A stretch of 64,000 bases of DNA from NCBI RefSeq assembly GCF_904849725.1, contig NC_058519.1, forward strand, positions 361,181,974-361,245,973. The letters are read 5' to 3'. This DNA comes from Hordeum vulgare subsp. vulgare (Eukaryota > Streptophyta > Magnoliopsida > Poales > Poaceae). Below are positions 10,132 through 21,209 of the stretch, in pieces (the first letter of the stretch is position 1; every line of letters starts with the position of its first letter). A program made the translations under genes and the position numbers. Below the pieces are notes generated by a model. That model ran no database searches and was not told where the DNA came from. It saw only the letters and a program-made list of their open reading frames with translations.

Positions 10132-11172
10132 GGGCGTGTTTGGTTGCCTGGGTGGCACCTGGCTCGCACCCACCATGAAAAATCAAGTGTGTTTGGTGGC
10201 CCGTGCGGTCTTCTCAGCCTGGCCCAACCGATGCAAAAGGAGGCCTCCCAGCCAGGCTGAGGGGCACGCAGGAATCAGACGTATATCTGAGCCAGGCTCG
10301 CTCTCGTCCTCGCGCAGCTCTCGTCCTCGCGTCGCGCTCCCGTCCCCGCCCCCGCCCCGGCGAGCCGCTCCGGTCCCCGCCCCCGCCCCGGCGAGCCGCT
10401 CCCGTCCCCGCCCCCGCCCCGGCGAGCCGCTCCGGTCCCCGCCCCCGCCCCGGCGAGCCGCTCCCGTCCCCGCCCCCGCCCCGGCGAGCCGCTCCCGTCC
10501 CCGCCCCCGCCCCGGCGAGCCGCTCCCGTCCCCGCCCCCGCTCCGGCGAGCCGCTCCCGTCCCCGCCCCCGCCCCGGCGAGCCGCTCCCGTCCCCGCCCC
10601 GCCCCGGCGAGCCGCTCCCGTCCCCGCCCCCGCCCCGGCGAGCCGCTCCCGTCCCCGCCCCCGCCCCGGCGAGCCGCTCCCGTCCCCGCCCCCGCTCCGA
10701 CGCGCCGCTCTCGTCCTCGCCGCCGCCCCGGCGAGCCGCTCCCGTCCCCGCCCCCGCCCCGGCGAGCCGCTCCCGTCCCCGCCCCCGCCCCGGCGAGCCG
10801 CTCCCGTCCCCGGCCCCGCTCCGATGCGCCGCTCTCGTCCTCGCCGCTCTTGTCCCCGCCCCCACCCCGACGCGCCGCTCCCGTCCCCGTCCCCGCCCCG
10901 ACGAGCCGCTGTCCTCCCCCGCCCCCGCCCCGACGAGCCGCTGTCCTCCGCCTGCAGCTGCCAGCCCTCGCGAGGGAGGGGAGGTCGTGGCCATGGCCGT
11001 CGTGGCCATGGAAGCTGCTTCTGAGGCTGCTCCCTGGTTACCCTGTTTATTTTGCATGCACCCAACCAAACACACATCTCATTTTTATTTTGCATCAGGT
11101 CAACCAGGCCAGGACCACCCAAGCTCCTTCATGCAATGCATCCTGGATGCACCCAGGCAACCAAACACGCCC
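10132..11172. mobile_element. Non-autonomous PIF/Harbinger (Tourist-like) element H1
   Basis: A 1041-bp element with terminal inverted repeats of about 24 bases beginning GGGCGTGTTTGGTTGCCTGG, flanked by the 3-bp duplication TAA (10129-10131 and 11173-11175). TAA/TTA duplications and GGGC... ends are characteristic of PIF/Harbinger. There is no transposase. The centre is a GC-rich minisatellite. It is inserted in the 3' noncoding part of element E. Confidence 0.85.
10330..10950. repeat. 31-bp GC-rich minisatellite inside H1
   Basis: About twenty head-to-tail copies of a 31-base unit (core CGAGCCGCTCCCGTCCCCGC followed by a CCCCG run), more diverged at both ends. Starts of CGAGCCGCT are spaced exactly 31 bases in the central part (10361, 10392, 10423). 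Because 31 is not a multiple of 3, every frame cycles through all three phases and stays open, giving long Pro/Arg-rich ORFs on both strands that are not genes. Confidence 0.9.
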
Positions 11173-11175
11173 TAA

Positions 11176-11740
11176 GTTGTCATTGCAAACATGTTTCTAT
11201 CACAACAAAGTTGAATCTGGAACGATGAGCTAGTCATATTTACAAAAACAAAATAGATCGAGTTCATACCAGCTTTTCCAGGCTCAGTCACTTCATCATA
11301 TATCGTCATTATTGCCTTTCACTTGCACGACCGAATGATGTGAACAATAATAAGAGTGCTCGTGCATTGGACTAAGCTGGAAGCTTCAGGCAAACACAAA
11401 GGAGAAGGCAAAGTAATATGGCTCTTTGACAGCTAAACATGTATGCATGAGAGAGCCACTAAACATTGTAACCATGGTCTTCTACCTTGACCCAAAGAAC
11501 AAGAAAACTATTTACACGGGAAAGCTCCCAACAAGAAAAAGAAGAAGAACTAAATCTTTTTGGGTTTTCTCAAACTAGACAGACACATGAAAAGAAAACG
11601 AGAAAAAGAAAATAAACTAGCATGGATAATACAGTGGAAAAGTGTGAACACCGACGAACAAAGTGAAAAGCATAAGCAAGAATGTAAAGTCGGAGAGAAA
11701 CACGTACTCCCCCAAGCTTAGGCTTTTGGCCTAAGTTGGT
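11176..11740 (-). other. E noncoding sequence between its ORF and H1
   Basis: AT-rich noncoding sequence. Around 11706-11730 the minus strand reads CCTAAGCTTGGGGGAGTACG, a second polypurine-like tract that directly follows the end of the E ORF. Confidence 0.6.
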
Positions 11741-12480
11741 CTACTCCCAAGGATGGTCCGGGCGATACCCAAAATCATAATGAGGGTTGTACGGGAACGC
11801 TGCAGCCACTGCCTGAATAGCTGCTTCACGGAGACGAGCAGCCTTTGCCTCCCTCTCATGCTCCTCTGCCTCTCCTCTGGTTATGTAATATCTCCATTTT
11901 ACCTGAAAGTCAAAGAAGGCAGGAGCAAGAAGGGTAATATGGAAAACACGATGTCGGTTAAATATCAAAAGGTATAGGAGGGATTCATCATCCCTCTCAA
12001 GGAACTGATAGCGTGTCAAAGCGGTGCGACCAAGGAAAGCTGTATGAAGTGGGGATCTCCTTCGCGGAAGGGTACTCCAAGAAAATTTGCTATGCGAGTG
12101 GCATAGATCCCACGAAAGAAATCCCCTTCATTATCATTATTATTCAGCCTCTTTCTATAATAGCTCCCATGTTGAAACTTTTATCACCCGTTACTGTGCT
12201 CTTAAGAATACTAAGGTCGGGTGCACAGAGGTGACAATGCTCAATCTTGCCATTAATGCATCTGCCCATGAAGAGGGCAAAATAATGCAAGGCAGGAAAA
12301 TGAATGCTCCCCATGGTAGCCTGTGTAATATCTCTAGTTTCTCCGATAGTTATACCAGAGAAAAAATCTCTACCCGAAGATTTAGGAGGATCATTGAGAC
12401 TACCCCAAATAGGTATCTTGCAAATTCTATTGAAATCCTCTAAATCCATGGTATACGATTTGTCATAGAGATCAAACAGT
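11741..12480 (-). pseudogene. Extra ORF downstream of pol in Athila-type element E (broken, 5'-truncated)
   Basis: Minus-strand remains of the plant transposon protein found after pol in Triticeae Athila-type elements. The upstream part contains LYDKSYTMDLEDFNRICKIP, then a FGET/GETRDI-like block, HFPALHYFALFMGRCINGK and APDLSILKS. It runs to about 12144, where a small indel breaks the frame. The downstream part (11741-12019) contains TRYQFLERD and FNRHRVFHITLLAPAFFDFQVKWRYY, and ends with an Ala/Arg-rich tail. The function of this protein is unknown. The N-terminal side is cut at about 12484-12493, where LTR sequence of A-left begins, so an apparently longer ORF to 12617 is a chance fusion. 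Confidence 0.7.
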
Positions 12481-12492
12481 ACAGATGTACAC

Positions 12493-13212
12493 CGCTGCAT
12501 AAAGGGGGGAGAGAGTTGGCATTGACGACAACAAGATTGTTGATGTATATCACGGTCACGCTCCTTGCCCTGTTGGCACTCTAGCGTCACCGAGAGAGAG
12601 GGGGAGAGAGCCCCCATCCTTATTTTCTTCCTTGTCCTCCCGCTAGATGGGAAGAGAGTTCCCGCCCTGGTCCATGGCCTCCATGGGGCTGAGGGGCAGG
12701 AGCCCCTCCGAGATTGGATCTCCTCTTTGTTCTCTTCGTTTTCGCATTAATTCCTGTTTTCTGGCCTTTCACTGTTTCTTAAATTCCCGAAGATCCATTA
12801 CTTCAATCGGGCTGAAATTTTGAGGAGATTTTATCCGTAAATTAGCTTTCTTACGCTAGAAAAAGAGTCTCAACCGACTTAAGGGCTGCCCACTAAATAC
12901 CACCTCGCGCTAGGGGGCCTAGGCGTACCCCGGTGTCTAGTGGAGGTTGTGGGCCTCTCTTTGCGTTGATTCTACCTCCCAAAAATCACATAAATTCCAA
13001 AAATAATTCTCTGTAATTTTTATCGCGTTTCGACTTTGTTTGATATGGATATTCTACAAAACAAAAAACATGCAACAAACAGGAACTGGCACTTTCCATT
13101 GGATCAATATGTTAGTCCAATAAATCATAAAAAATGTTGCAAAAAATATGTGAAAGTTGTACAATATTGGCATGGAACAATAAAAAATTATAGTTACAAG
13201 AGAGATGTACCA
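12493..13212 (-). repeat. 5' LTR of A-left, proximal part
   Basis: On the minus strand it starts at 13212 with TGGTACATCTC, like the A3 LTR (15228), and follows the first ~720 bases of that LTR, to the GCAGCGGTGTA word. It is then replaced by E sequence. The element start adjoins Angela LTR sequence on the right, so A-left was inserted there. About 300 bases of LTR between this part and 2829-3269 are missing. Confidence 0.75.
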
Positions 13213-14790
13213 CGGCTCGATGACGAATGCTCCTTCTTGATCCATCAAGGAAGGGAGGAGAAGTGGATGGGATCACAACCAGCACACCGGCGTGGTGGTG
13301 ATGGTGGTGGCGCTGATTCCTGCAAGGCTTCACCAAGCACCACTCACAAATAGATCTGCGGAGGAACGGGGTAATGGGAGGGATAGGGATGTTGCCGGGG
13401 TGTTGGATTGTTGTGTTCAGCCTTCCCCCTCTCTTCTAATATACTCCCTCTATTCCTAAATAATTGTAGTTGAGGAAAACTAGTCTAGTTCTCCCCTCCT
13501 TCAGTGAGGGTCCTTGGCCCCTCCTTCAATGAGTGCCGACGGCTAGGGTGGAATGCTCCCTCCACAAGGAAGGGCGGAGTCCCCCCTCCAAGGCACCTCC
13601 GGGGTTCCTTGTCCCTTTGGGACTCTTGCCCCCAAGCCCAATTCGCCTCTAGGGGCTAGTGCCCCTAGCCTAGGGTGCCTAGGGTGCCACCCCCATAGCC
13701 CTTGTGGGCCCACAGGTTAGGTGAACCCCCCCCCCCCCCCCGATGGACCTTCAAAACCCTTTCGGCACCCCGGTACACTACCGGTAATGCCCGAAACTTT
13801 TTGGTAGGCCAAATAGGACTTCCCATATATAAATATTTACCTCTGGACCATTTTGGAACTCCTCAGGACGTCCGGGATCTCATGAAGGACCTAGAACAAC
13901 ATTTGGTCACCAACGTACATATCCCAATACTACTCTAGCATGAATCGAGCGTTAAGCATGCAGACCCTACACGTTCAAGAATCATGTGGACATGACCAAG
14001 AAACCGCTCCAGTCAATAACCAATAGCGGGACCAGTATGCCCATATCGGTTCCCACATATTCCATGAAGATCATTATTGGTCGAACCACCATGTCAAGGA
14101 TTCAGTCAAGCCCGTATGTTACTTGCGTGAGATTTGATCGCTGGTATCTCCATACCTAGTTCAATCTCGTTACTGTCAAGTCTCTTTACTCATTCCGTAA
14201 TACAAGATCCCTTGACTAACTCCTTAGTCACGTTGCTTGAAGGCTTCTTGTGATGTTGTATTATGGAGTGGGCCCTAAGATACCTCTCCATCATACGGAG
14301 TGACAAATCCCAGTCTCGATCCATGCCAATCCAAAAGACACCCTCGGAGATAACTGTAGAGCATCTTTATAATCACCCTGGTACGTTGTGACGTTTGATA
14401 CACACAAGGCATTCCTCCGGTTTTAGAGAGTTGCATGATCTCATGGTCCTAGGAACGGATACATGACATGCAGAAAGCAATAGAAATAAACTTAGTCATA
14501 CGATCAAATGCTATGCTTACAGCTGGGTCTTGTCCATCACATCATTCTACTAATGATGTGATCCTATTATCACATGAAAAATCATTTCTATGGTTAGGAA
14601 ACTTTAAAAATCCTTTATGAACGAGCTAGTCTAGTAGAGGCTCACTTGGGACACAATTTTATCTATGTATCAACTAATGTATCTGAGTTTCTAATTAGAA
14701 CAACTATAGAATGGATAATAAATGATTATCATGAACAAGGAAATATGATAATAACTAATTTATTATGGCCTCTAGGGCATATTTCCAATA
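13213..14790 (-). repeat. 3' LTR of an Angela/BARE-type Copia element (partial)
   Basis: On the minus strand it begins TATTGGAAATATGCCCTAGA (first bases normally TGTTGG) and has the well-known Angela/WIS/BARE course, including the GGGATTTGTCACTCCGT word and TTTATATATGGGAAGTCC near the TATA region. It is cut at 13213 by insertion of A-left, so its end must lie left of the window. A run of 16 C (13726-13741) lies inside. This is the base layer into which the other elements were inserted. Confidence 0.9.
13442..13481. mobile_element. Stowaway-like MITE end (fragment)
   Basis: TACTCCCTCTATTCCTAAAT followed by AATTGTAGTTG resembles one end of a Stowaway MITE. No matching second end was found, so this is a fragment or a chance match. 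Confidence 0.4.
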
Positions 14791-15227
14791 GTCTCCCAGT
14801 TGCACTAGAGTCAGTAATCTAGTTCACATCACCATGTGATTAACACCCAATGAGTTCTGCCGTTTGATCATGTTTTGCTTGTGAGGCAGGTTTTAGTCAA
14901 CGGGTCTGCAACATTCAGATCTGTGTGTACTTCGCAAATCTCTATGTCATACTATAGATGATCCTACGATGATTCACTTGGAGATATTCCAAATGACTAC
15001 TCCACTATATGAATAAGGTTTGCTACTCATAATCAAATGGATTGGTGTAAAATCTTGCATCGACATAACCCTTTACGACGAACTCATTTATCACCACCAT
15101 AATCAAGAAACATTTCCTTAGACCTCTAGTTACTAACGATAATTTTGACCGTTGTCTAGTAATCCACTCCTGAATCACTCTTTTACCCCTTGAGAGACTC
15201 ACGGCAAGGCACACTAGGTGCGGTACA
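14791..15227 (-). pseudogene. Angela-type pol, RNase H end and polypurine tract
   Basis: The minus-strand tract TGCAACTGGGAGAC adjoins the LTR. Upstream of it the reading frames hold GYVDARF near 15040 and, closer to the LTR, CEVHTDLNVADPLT, the end of Copia RNase H, in different frames with stops between. The coding remains continue at 51914 on the far side of element A3. Confidence 0.75.
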
Positions 15228-16738
15228 TGGTACATCTCCGGCGTACCTACAATTTTTTATTGTTCCATGCCTATAATATACAACTTTCAATTATTTTTGG
15301 CAACATCTTATATGATTTACTGGACTAACATATTGATCCACTTTCAAGTGCTAGTTCCTATTTGTTTGGTGTTTTTTGTTTCGCGGAATATCCATATCAA
15401 ACGAAGTCCAAATGCGATAAAAAATTATGGAGAACTATTTTGGAATATATGTGATTTTTGGGAGGTGGAATCAATGTAAACACAGGCCCATGACCTCCAC
15501 TACCCACCAGGGCGCGACCCATACCCCTGGATCACCCTGCCCTCTAGTGGCCCCACCATGAGTCGGTTGGGGCTCTTCTTTGGGTGCAATGAAGATAATT
15601 TAGTGAAATAAATCATGGAAAATTTTCAGCACGATCGGAGTTACAGATCTCCGGGAATTTAAGAAACGGTGAAGGACCAGAAACCAGGAACGTGAAACAT
15701 AAGAGAACAGAGAGCGATCTCCAATCTCGGAGGGGCTCCTGGCCCTCCGCCTCCATGGAGGTCATGGAACAAAGGGGGAACTCTCCTCCCATCTAGTGTA
15801 TGCCAAGGAAGAATAAGTAGGAGGGGGCTCTCCCCCCGTCTCTCCCGGTGGTGCCGGAGTGTCGCTGGGGCAAGGAGCGTGACGACGATCTACATCAACA
15901 ATCTTACAGTTGTCAACACCAAATCTCTCCCCCTCTATGCAGCGGTGTAACACCTCTTTTCCTGTTGTAACTCTCTACTTAAACATGGTGCTCAATACTA
16001 CATACTATTTCCCAATGATATGTGGCTATCCTTTGATGTTTGAGTAGATCTGTTTTGTCCTATGGGTTAGTTATGATAGGATGTTATTGATATGAGTTGT
16101 GTGTTTATATGGTGTTGTCCTAAGGTGCCTTCCGTGTGGCGCACACGTGAAGGATACACAGTGGAGGGTTTGCAGTATTTTCATAATTTGCTTATAGTGG
16201 GTCGCCTGAGTGACAAAAACTTACGTACTCGAGTAAGGGAGTTGTGCATGTATGGGAGTAAAGAGGACTTGATTTTCAATGCTATGGTTGGGTTTACCTT
16301 AATGATTTCTAGTAGTTGCGGAGCTTTCTAGAGCTCCAATCACAAGCGCATATGATGCAAGTATGGAAAGGGTGTTAGTGTATGCCTCTCCCTCATCGCA
16401 GATGATAAATATCTATCATGTTATATGCAATTGCCTATGGACAATATTTTTCTTGCATTACGCAAAACATATTTCTACTAAACACACCCTAACTCTTATT
16501 TCCACGCTCTTTTATTTACTTGTTCTTTATTATGTTACAAACCTATCTTTTACACCTACTAAGTACTTCTAGCTTTATTCTTGTTTTAGGTAAAGCAAAC
16601 GTTAAGTGTGCGTATAGTTACATCGGTGGTCTATATAACTTGAGGGAATATTTGTTCTACCTTTAGCTCCTCGTTGGATTCAACATTCTTAATTATCCAA
16701 AAATCCTACAAGCGATCCCCTAGACTTGTGGGTTCTCA
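15228..16738 (+). repeat. 5' LTR of A3
   Basis: 1511 bp, starting TGGTACATCTCCGGCGTACC and ending GACTTGTGGGTTCTCA (the 3' LTR ends GGGTTATCA). It is collinear with 21210-22079 plus 51265-51908. The inverted A-left LTR parts at 12493-13212 and 2829-3269 are the same family. Confidence 0.9.
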
Positions 16739-16749
16739 AGATCTTTTTC

Positions 16750-16767
16750 TGGTGCCATTGCCTGGGA
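16750..16767 (+). other. Primer binding site of A3 (decayed tRNA-Asp type)
   Basis: TGGTGCCATTGCCTGGGA, eleven bases after the LTR. It differs from the A-left site (TGGCGCCGTTGCCTGGGA) by C-to-T and G-to-A changes, as expected from decay of methylated CpG. Confidence 0.8.
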
Positions 16768-16951
16768 GCAATAGCGTGGGACGAATATTCTTGTGTGTGC
16801 TTGTTTTCTTTATCACTAAGTAATCTTTATTTTCTGTTATTAGTTGTTTTATATCTTTAGTTATGGATATGGAACATGAAACACCTTAAAAATAGTTGTA
16901 CTTGGTACTCATGGAGATGGGGAACGTCCTAAAACCCTCGATGATGGTTAT

Positions 16952-17467
16952 GTGAAAAACATTAAATACTACTTTGTTAATCCTGAGAATTGCCTATTGA
17001 ACTTGATAATGCGATACACATTGGATCAACGTGCGTATTTTAGGGATTATCACTTGACTCAAAAAGGGAAACACTTATGGGATCAAATTAAAATATTGTG
17101 TTGGTACGCTAGGAATTTATGCTTGAGGTGTGATTATACTTATTTCTCTAAGATGGAGACTTCACACCTTCTCTTTCAATGTGTATTTAATGATAATGAA
17201 ACCTTGGATTCTTATGCTAATAGTTTATATGATTACTATGATGTCGAAAAAATAGAAGAATTCGTTGCTCTTAAGTGTGCTTATGAAATTGCTTCTTTGA
17301 TTGAAAAGTATGATGCTGTTCTTTACAAATCTGAAAATTTTGCCATACTTAAATATTGCTATAACAATTACGAATACAATGCTCATATTGATAGAATGTC
17401 TATTGCCTTGGAAGAAACTAATATTTTTTGCAGGAATTTATGGAAGAAGAAATTGCTGAAACTGTGA
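16952..17467 (+). CDS. Uncharacterised 171-aa ORF of A3
   Basis: Same protein as the minus-strand ORF at 1867-2304: LDQRAYFRDYHL.QKGKHLWDQ, CLRCDYTYFSKM, FQCVFNDNETLDSYANSLYDYYDVEKIEEF and ASLIEKYDA. It starts about 185 bases inside the primer site and ends in a short basic tail. There is no zinc knuckle or other known gag motif. Upstream, an ATG at 16864 opens only a very short frame. The N-terminal 20 residues (MKNIKYYFVNPENCLL) have no counterpart I could check in A-left. The product may be a family-specific gag-like or accessory protein; function unknown. Confidence 0.5.
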   Translation: MKNIKYYFVNPENCLLNLIMRYTLDQRAYFRDYHLTQKGKHLWDQIKILCWYARNLCLRCDYTYFSKMETSHLLFQCVFNDNETLDSYANSLYDYYDVEKIEEFVALKCAYEIASLIEKYDAVLYKSENFAILKYCYNNYEYNAHIDRMSIALEETNIFCRNLWKKKLLKL

Positions 17468-18235
17468 GCTAATTAGACGAAAAAGATGAGGAGGGGATCA
17501 AAGAACAATGGGAGGAAGAGCGGATTAGCTACGCGTGCCCACCTTCTAGTGAGAGTAACTCTTCAACTCGTACATTTTTTAATTTCCCCTAGTGCTTACC
17601 GGAGGATGAATGCTCTGATGATTGTTATGATCCCTTGGATTCGTTGTAATATCCCTTTTTGAAGAACTTGATGCTTGCTATGCTTGTGGCCATGATGCCA
17701 ATATGAGTTATGATTCTGGGGATGAACATGCTGTATTTCCTTACGTTAAGCATGAAATTTGTTGCTATTGCACCCACACATGATAGTCCTATTATGTGTT
17801 TGAATTCTCAAAACTACACCATATCGGAGAAGTTTGCACTTATTAAGGATTATATTGATGGGTTGCGTTTTACCATTACACATGATGATTTTGATGGATA
17901 TAATATGCATGTGCTTGCTGATCCTACTTGCAATTATTATGAGAGTGGAACTACATCTCCACCTCTTTATGTTTCCAACACGATAAAAATGCGAGAACTG
18001 CTTATGCTATGTACTGGCCTTTACTTGATGTGCATGAATTGTTATCTTATGACATGTCGATGCATAGGAACAGAGTTAGACGTCTTCATTGCATGATATA
18101 TTTTGCTTTGTGCTCACTACTAAATTACAAGTCATTGTTAATTAGAATTGGCTTTCATATAACTTGGAATCCGGGTGGATCCATTGCTTTAGCACTTTGT
18201 GGCTAGCTTAATGGATTTGAAGAAAGTGCTGCCAG
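17468..18235 (+). pseudogene. Degenerate coding-like stretch of A3
   Basis: Continues from the previous ORF with an acidic EEE/DEKDEE-type segment broken by stops, then a 128-codon open frame (17710-18096) with no recognisable domain. Just after it, around 18225-18255, lies GTGCTGCCAGGGAGACAACC, a word that marks the end of the coding part in many Triticeae Athila-type elements. Probably decayed coding sequence. Confidence 0.4.
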
Positions 18236-21194
18236 GGAGACAACCCGGAAGTTTTTAAGAGTCATTTATTTCTGTTGAATGCTTTTAAAAGGTTTTAAAA
18301 CAAAATAAATAAATATAGAGGTCACTTAAAACTTTTTCAAAAAGGGAAGCGATTGGAAGGTTGTGCATTGGAGAAGTGAGGGTCGACCTTGAATACTTGT
18401 GTTCTTGCTCACGAAAACAATGTATAATTTTTCATGAGTTTATCACAAAAATAATTTTCCCCCTATACAAATACACTGTATTATAAAAATAATGTGCCAA
18501 GATTTTCCTTTAGGATGATTACATTGCTTGTTGGTATGTGCGTTGCAAAAACAGAAACTTTGGCTATACTGCCTGAATTTACCTTTTTTACTAGAACGTC
18601 GAAAGTTTATGAAATTTTTACACAGTAATGATATGCAATTTTTTTATTCCTTACTAGGTTTTCAGAATTTTTGAAGTTACATAAGTATGGTTAATGTTGA
18701 GATTACTACAGACTTTCCTGTTTTTGACACATTCTCTTTTTGATGCATTGTTTTGCTCGTTTTGATGAAACTATCGATAGTATCGATGGTATAAGCCATG
18801 GATAAGTTATATTACAGTAGATATAATTCAAAAACAAAATATGAATGGGTTTTCAACAGAACTTAAGGTAGTAATTTGCATTACTATACTAATGGATCTC
18901 ACAAGTTTTCTCTTAACTTTTGTGTGGATGAAGTGTTCGAAGTTTGAGGAGGTCTTGATATGAGGAGAAGGAGGAGAGGCAAGATTTCAAGCTTGAGGAT
19001 GACCAAGGCACCACAAGTAAATATCCAAGGATAGTAAAGTGTCTAAGCTTGGTGATTCTCCGGAAGGCATCCCATCTTTCTTCAACAAGTATCAGTATGT
19101 TTCCACCTTCGTGTCGTTCATGTGATATGCATAAATCTTGGAGTGTCTTTTGTGTTTAATTTTCACTTCAATTGTATGCACCATGCTGGTATGAGATATT
19201 CCATGGTTGAGTTATATAATTCTCATTGCACCTCACTTATATCTTGTGAGTATGGCTTTATAGAATGCTTCATGTGCTTCACTTTTACCATTTGAACTTT
19301 GGATTGTGTGTTTCTCTACATATAGAAAACAGTTGTTTGTAGAATGCTCTTTTATTTCACTTATATTTATTAGAGTGTTGTCTTTTTTCACAGAGTTAAA
19401 CTCTCATGCTTCACTTATAACTATTTAGAGAGTCAAAAGGATGTTGATTACATGGTTAGTCATAAAATCCTACATAAAACTTGTAGATCACTGAGTATGA
19501 TATGTTTGACTCCGTGCAATAGTTTTGTGACATTAAGATAATTATATGTGGGTGCACTAGTTGATGATTGTCGGTTAGTAAGAATACTGATGTTATTGTT
19601 TTTGATTCCTGAAGCATGCACGTATAGTCTTTGGTTATGCGATGGAGTTGGACCATAATTTATCCTTGATTCAAATCCTTTGTGCTATTATTATCGGAGT
19701 CACGCGATTGTTAACTCCTCCCTAGGGGCATGCGAGTAGTTCTTTGCTTCGAGAGAGATAGTAAAGTCTTGCAATAAGTATATGAGTTCTCTATGACTAA
19801 TGTGAGTCCATGGATATACGCACTCTTACCTTTCCGCAACTTGCTAGCATCTACGGTACCGTGCATTGCCCTTTCTCACCTCGAGAGACGGTGCAAACTT
19901 TGTAGGTGCTTCCAAACCCCGTGATATGATACAATCTATCACACATAAGCCTTATTATATCTTCCTCAAAACAGCCACCATACCTACCTACTATGGCATT
20001 TCCATATCCATTCCGAGATATATTGGCATGCAACTTCCACCGATTCCGTTTTGATGACTTGAGCATTCATTTTCATATTGATTTCCAATATCGTAAGATA
20101 GCTAGCAGGATATTTGCATGTCTTGTCCGTTTTTTATGTTCGTGCTATGATAGATCATTGCAGATCCTCGTACAGTGCCAGAGGCATTCATAGAGAGTCA
20201 TATTTTGTTCTAGGTATCGAGTTGTAATATTGAGTTGTAAGTAAATGGAAGTGTGATGATCATAATTATTCGAGCATTGTCCCGGTGAGACAAGGATGAT
20301 GGAGACTATGGTTCCCCCACAAGTTGGGATGAGACTCCAGATGAAAAATGAAAAATGGGGGAGGCCAAATGATCCCACCATAAAAAAGGACAAATAAAAA
20401 AAATAAAGAAATAAAGAAAGAAAAAATGACGAGACAAAAGAGAGAAGGGGCATGCTAATTCCACATTTGTGCCTAAAAATCACCTTATTCTTCATATAGA
20501 GTCTCTTCTTTTGTCACTTCCATATTCTAGTGGGAAGTTTTCATTATAGAACTTGGCTTGAATATTCCGATGATGGGGTTCCTCAAATGGCCGATGTCTT
20601 CATGAGCATGCAAGTTGGATGCACACCCGCTTATCTTCAGTCGAGCTTTCATACACTTATAGCTCTAGTGCATCCATTGCATGGAAATCCCTACTCCTCG
20701 CATTGATATCTATTAATGGGCATCTACATAGCTCATTGATACGCTGAGTTGATGCGAGACTTTCTTCTTCACTTTTACCCCTTTGAAACCTACCACCATA
20801 TTCTGTTCAACCTTTATGTTATATACATGGTTCACGCTCATGTATTGAGTGAGTAATAAAAATCTGAAGCACGTTAAAAAGTACGATCCGATTGCTTGTT
20901 TTGACACCGGGGTGCTCATGATTTATATCTTACGCTAGGAAAACCAAGCATGCCAGGCTATATGATTTTGTAGGGATAGCTTCCTTTAGCATTGTGATTT
21001 TGTAAGGACATTATTTTTTGCTAGTAAACCTGAGTATGGATGTCTTTTTGCCAAATGACAGACTATTGCCTTGAATCACTTGTATATTAATATTCATGCC
21101 AGGATTAGATGTATGATCAAGATTATCCTAGGTATCATTCCACTAAATTTTTATTTTATTTTTATCATTTACGTGCTCAAGGACGATCCATAGT
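18236..21194 (+). other. A3 3' noncoding region
   Basis: Almost 3 kb of AT-rich sequence with only short chance ORFs. It matches the A-left internal sequence in inverted orientation where both are present. An A-rich stretch lies at 20380-20440. No promoter or gene seen. Confidence 0.7.
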
Positions 21195-21209
21195 TAATCT
21201 TGGGGATGC
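21195..21209 (+). other. Polypurine tract of A3
   Basis: TAATCTTGGGGATGC directly before the 3' LTR start TGATACGTCTCC. The minus-strand element at the right edge has almost the same tract (63811-63825). Confidence 0.75.

Noticed and set aside
10106..11233. A 375-aa Pro/Arg-rich ORF and overlapping 266- to 302-aa ORFs on both strands
   Set aside because: They run through the 31-bp minisatellite of H1. The unit length keeps every frame open, the reading frame crosses both TIRs of the transposon, and no domain is present.
12144..12617. A continuous 157-aa minus-strand ORF
   Set aside because: The first ~45 codons are A-left LTR sequence and the rest is the E protein; the fusion lies at the deletion junction and is accidental.
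12493..13212. A solo LTR at 12493-13212
   Set aside because: Only the first half of the LTR is there, and the missing end part is at 2829-3269 in the same orientation next to the primer site; one interrupted LTR explains both.
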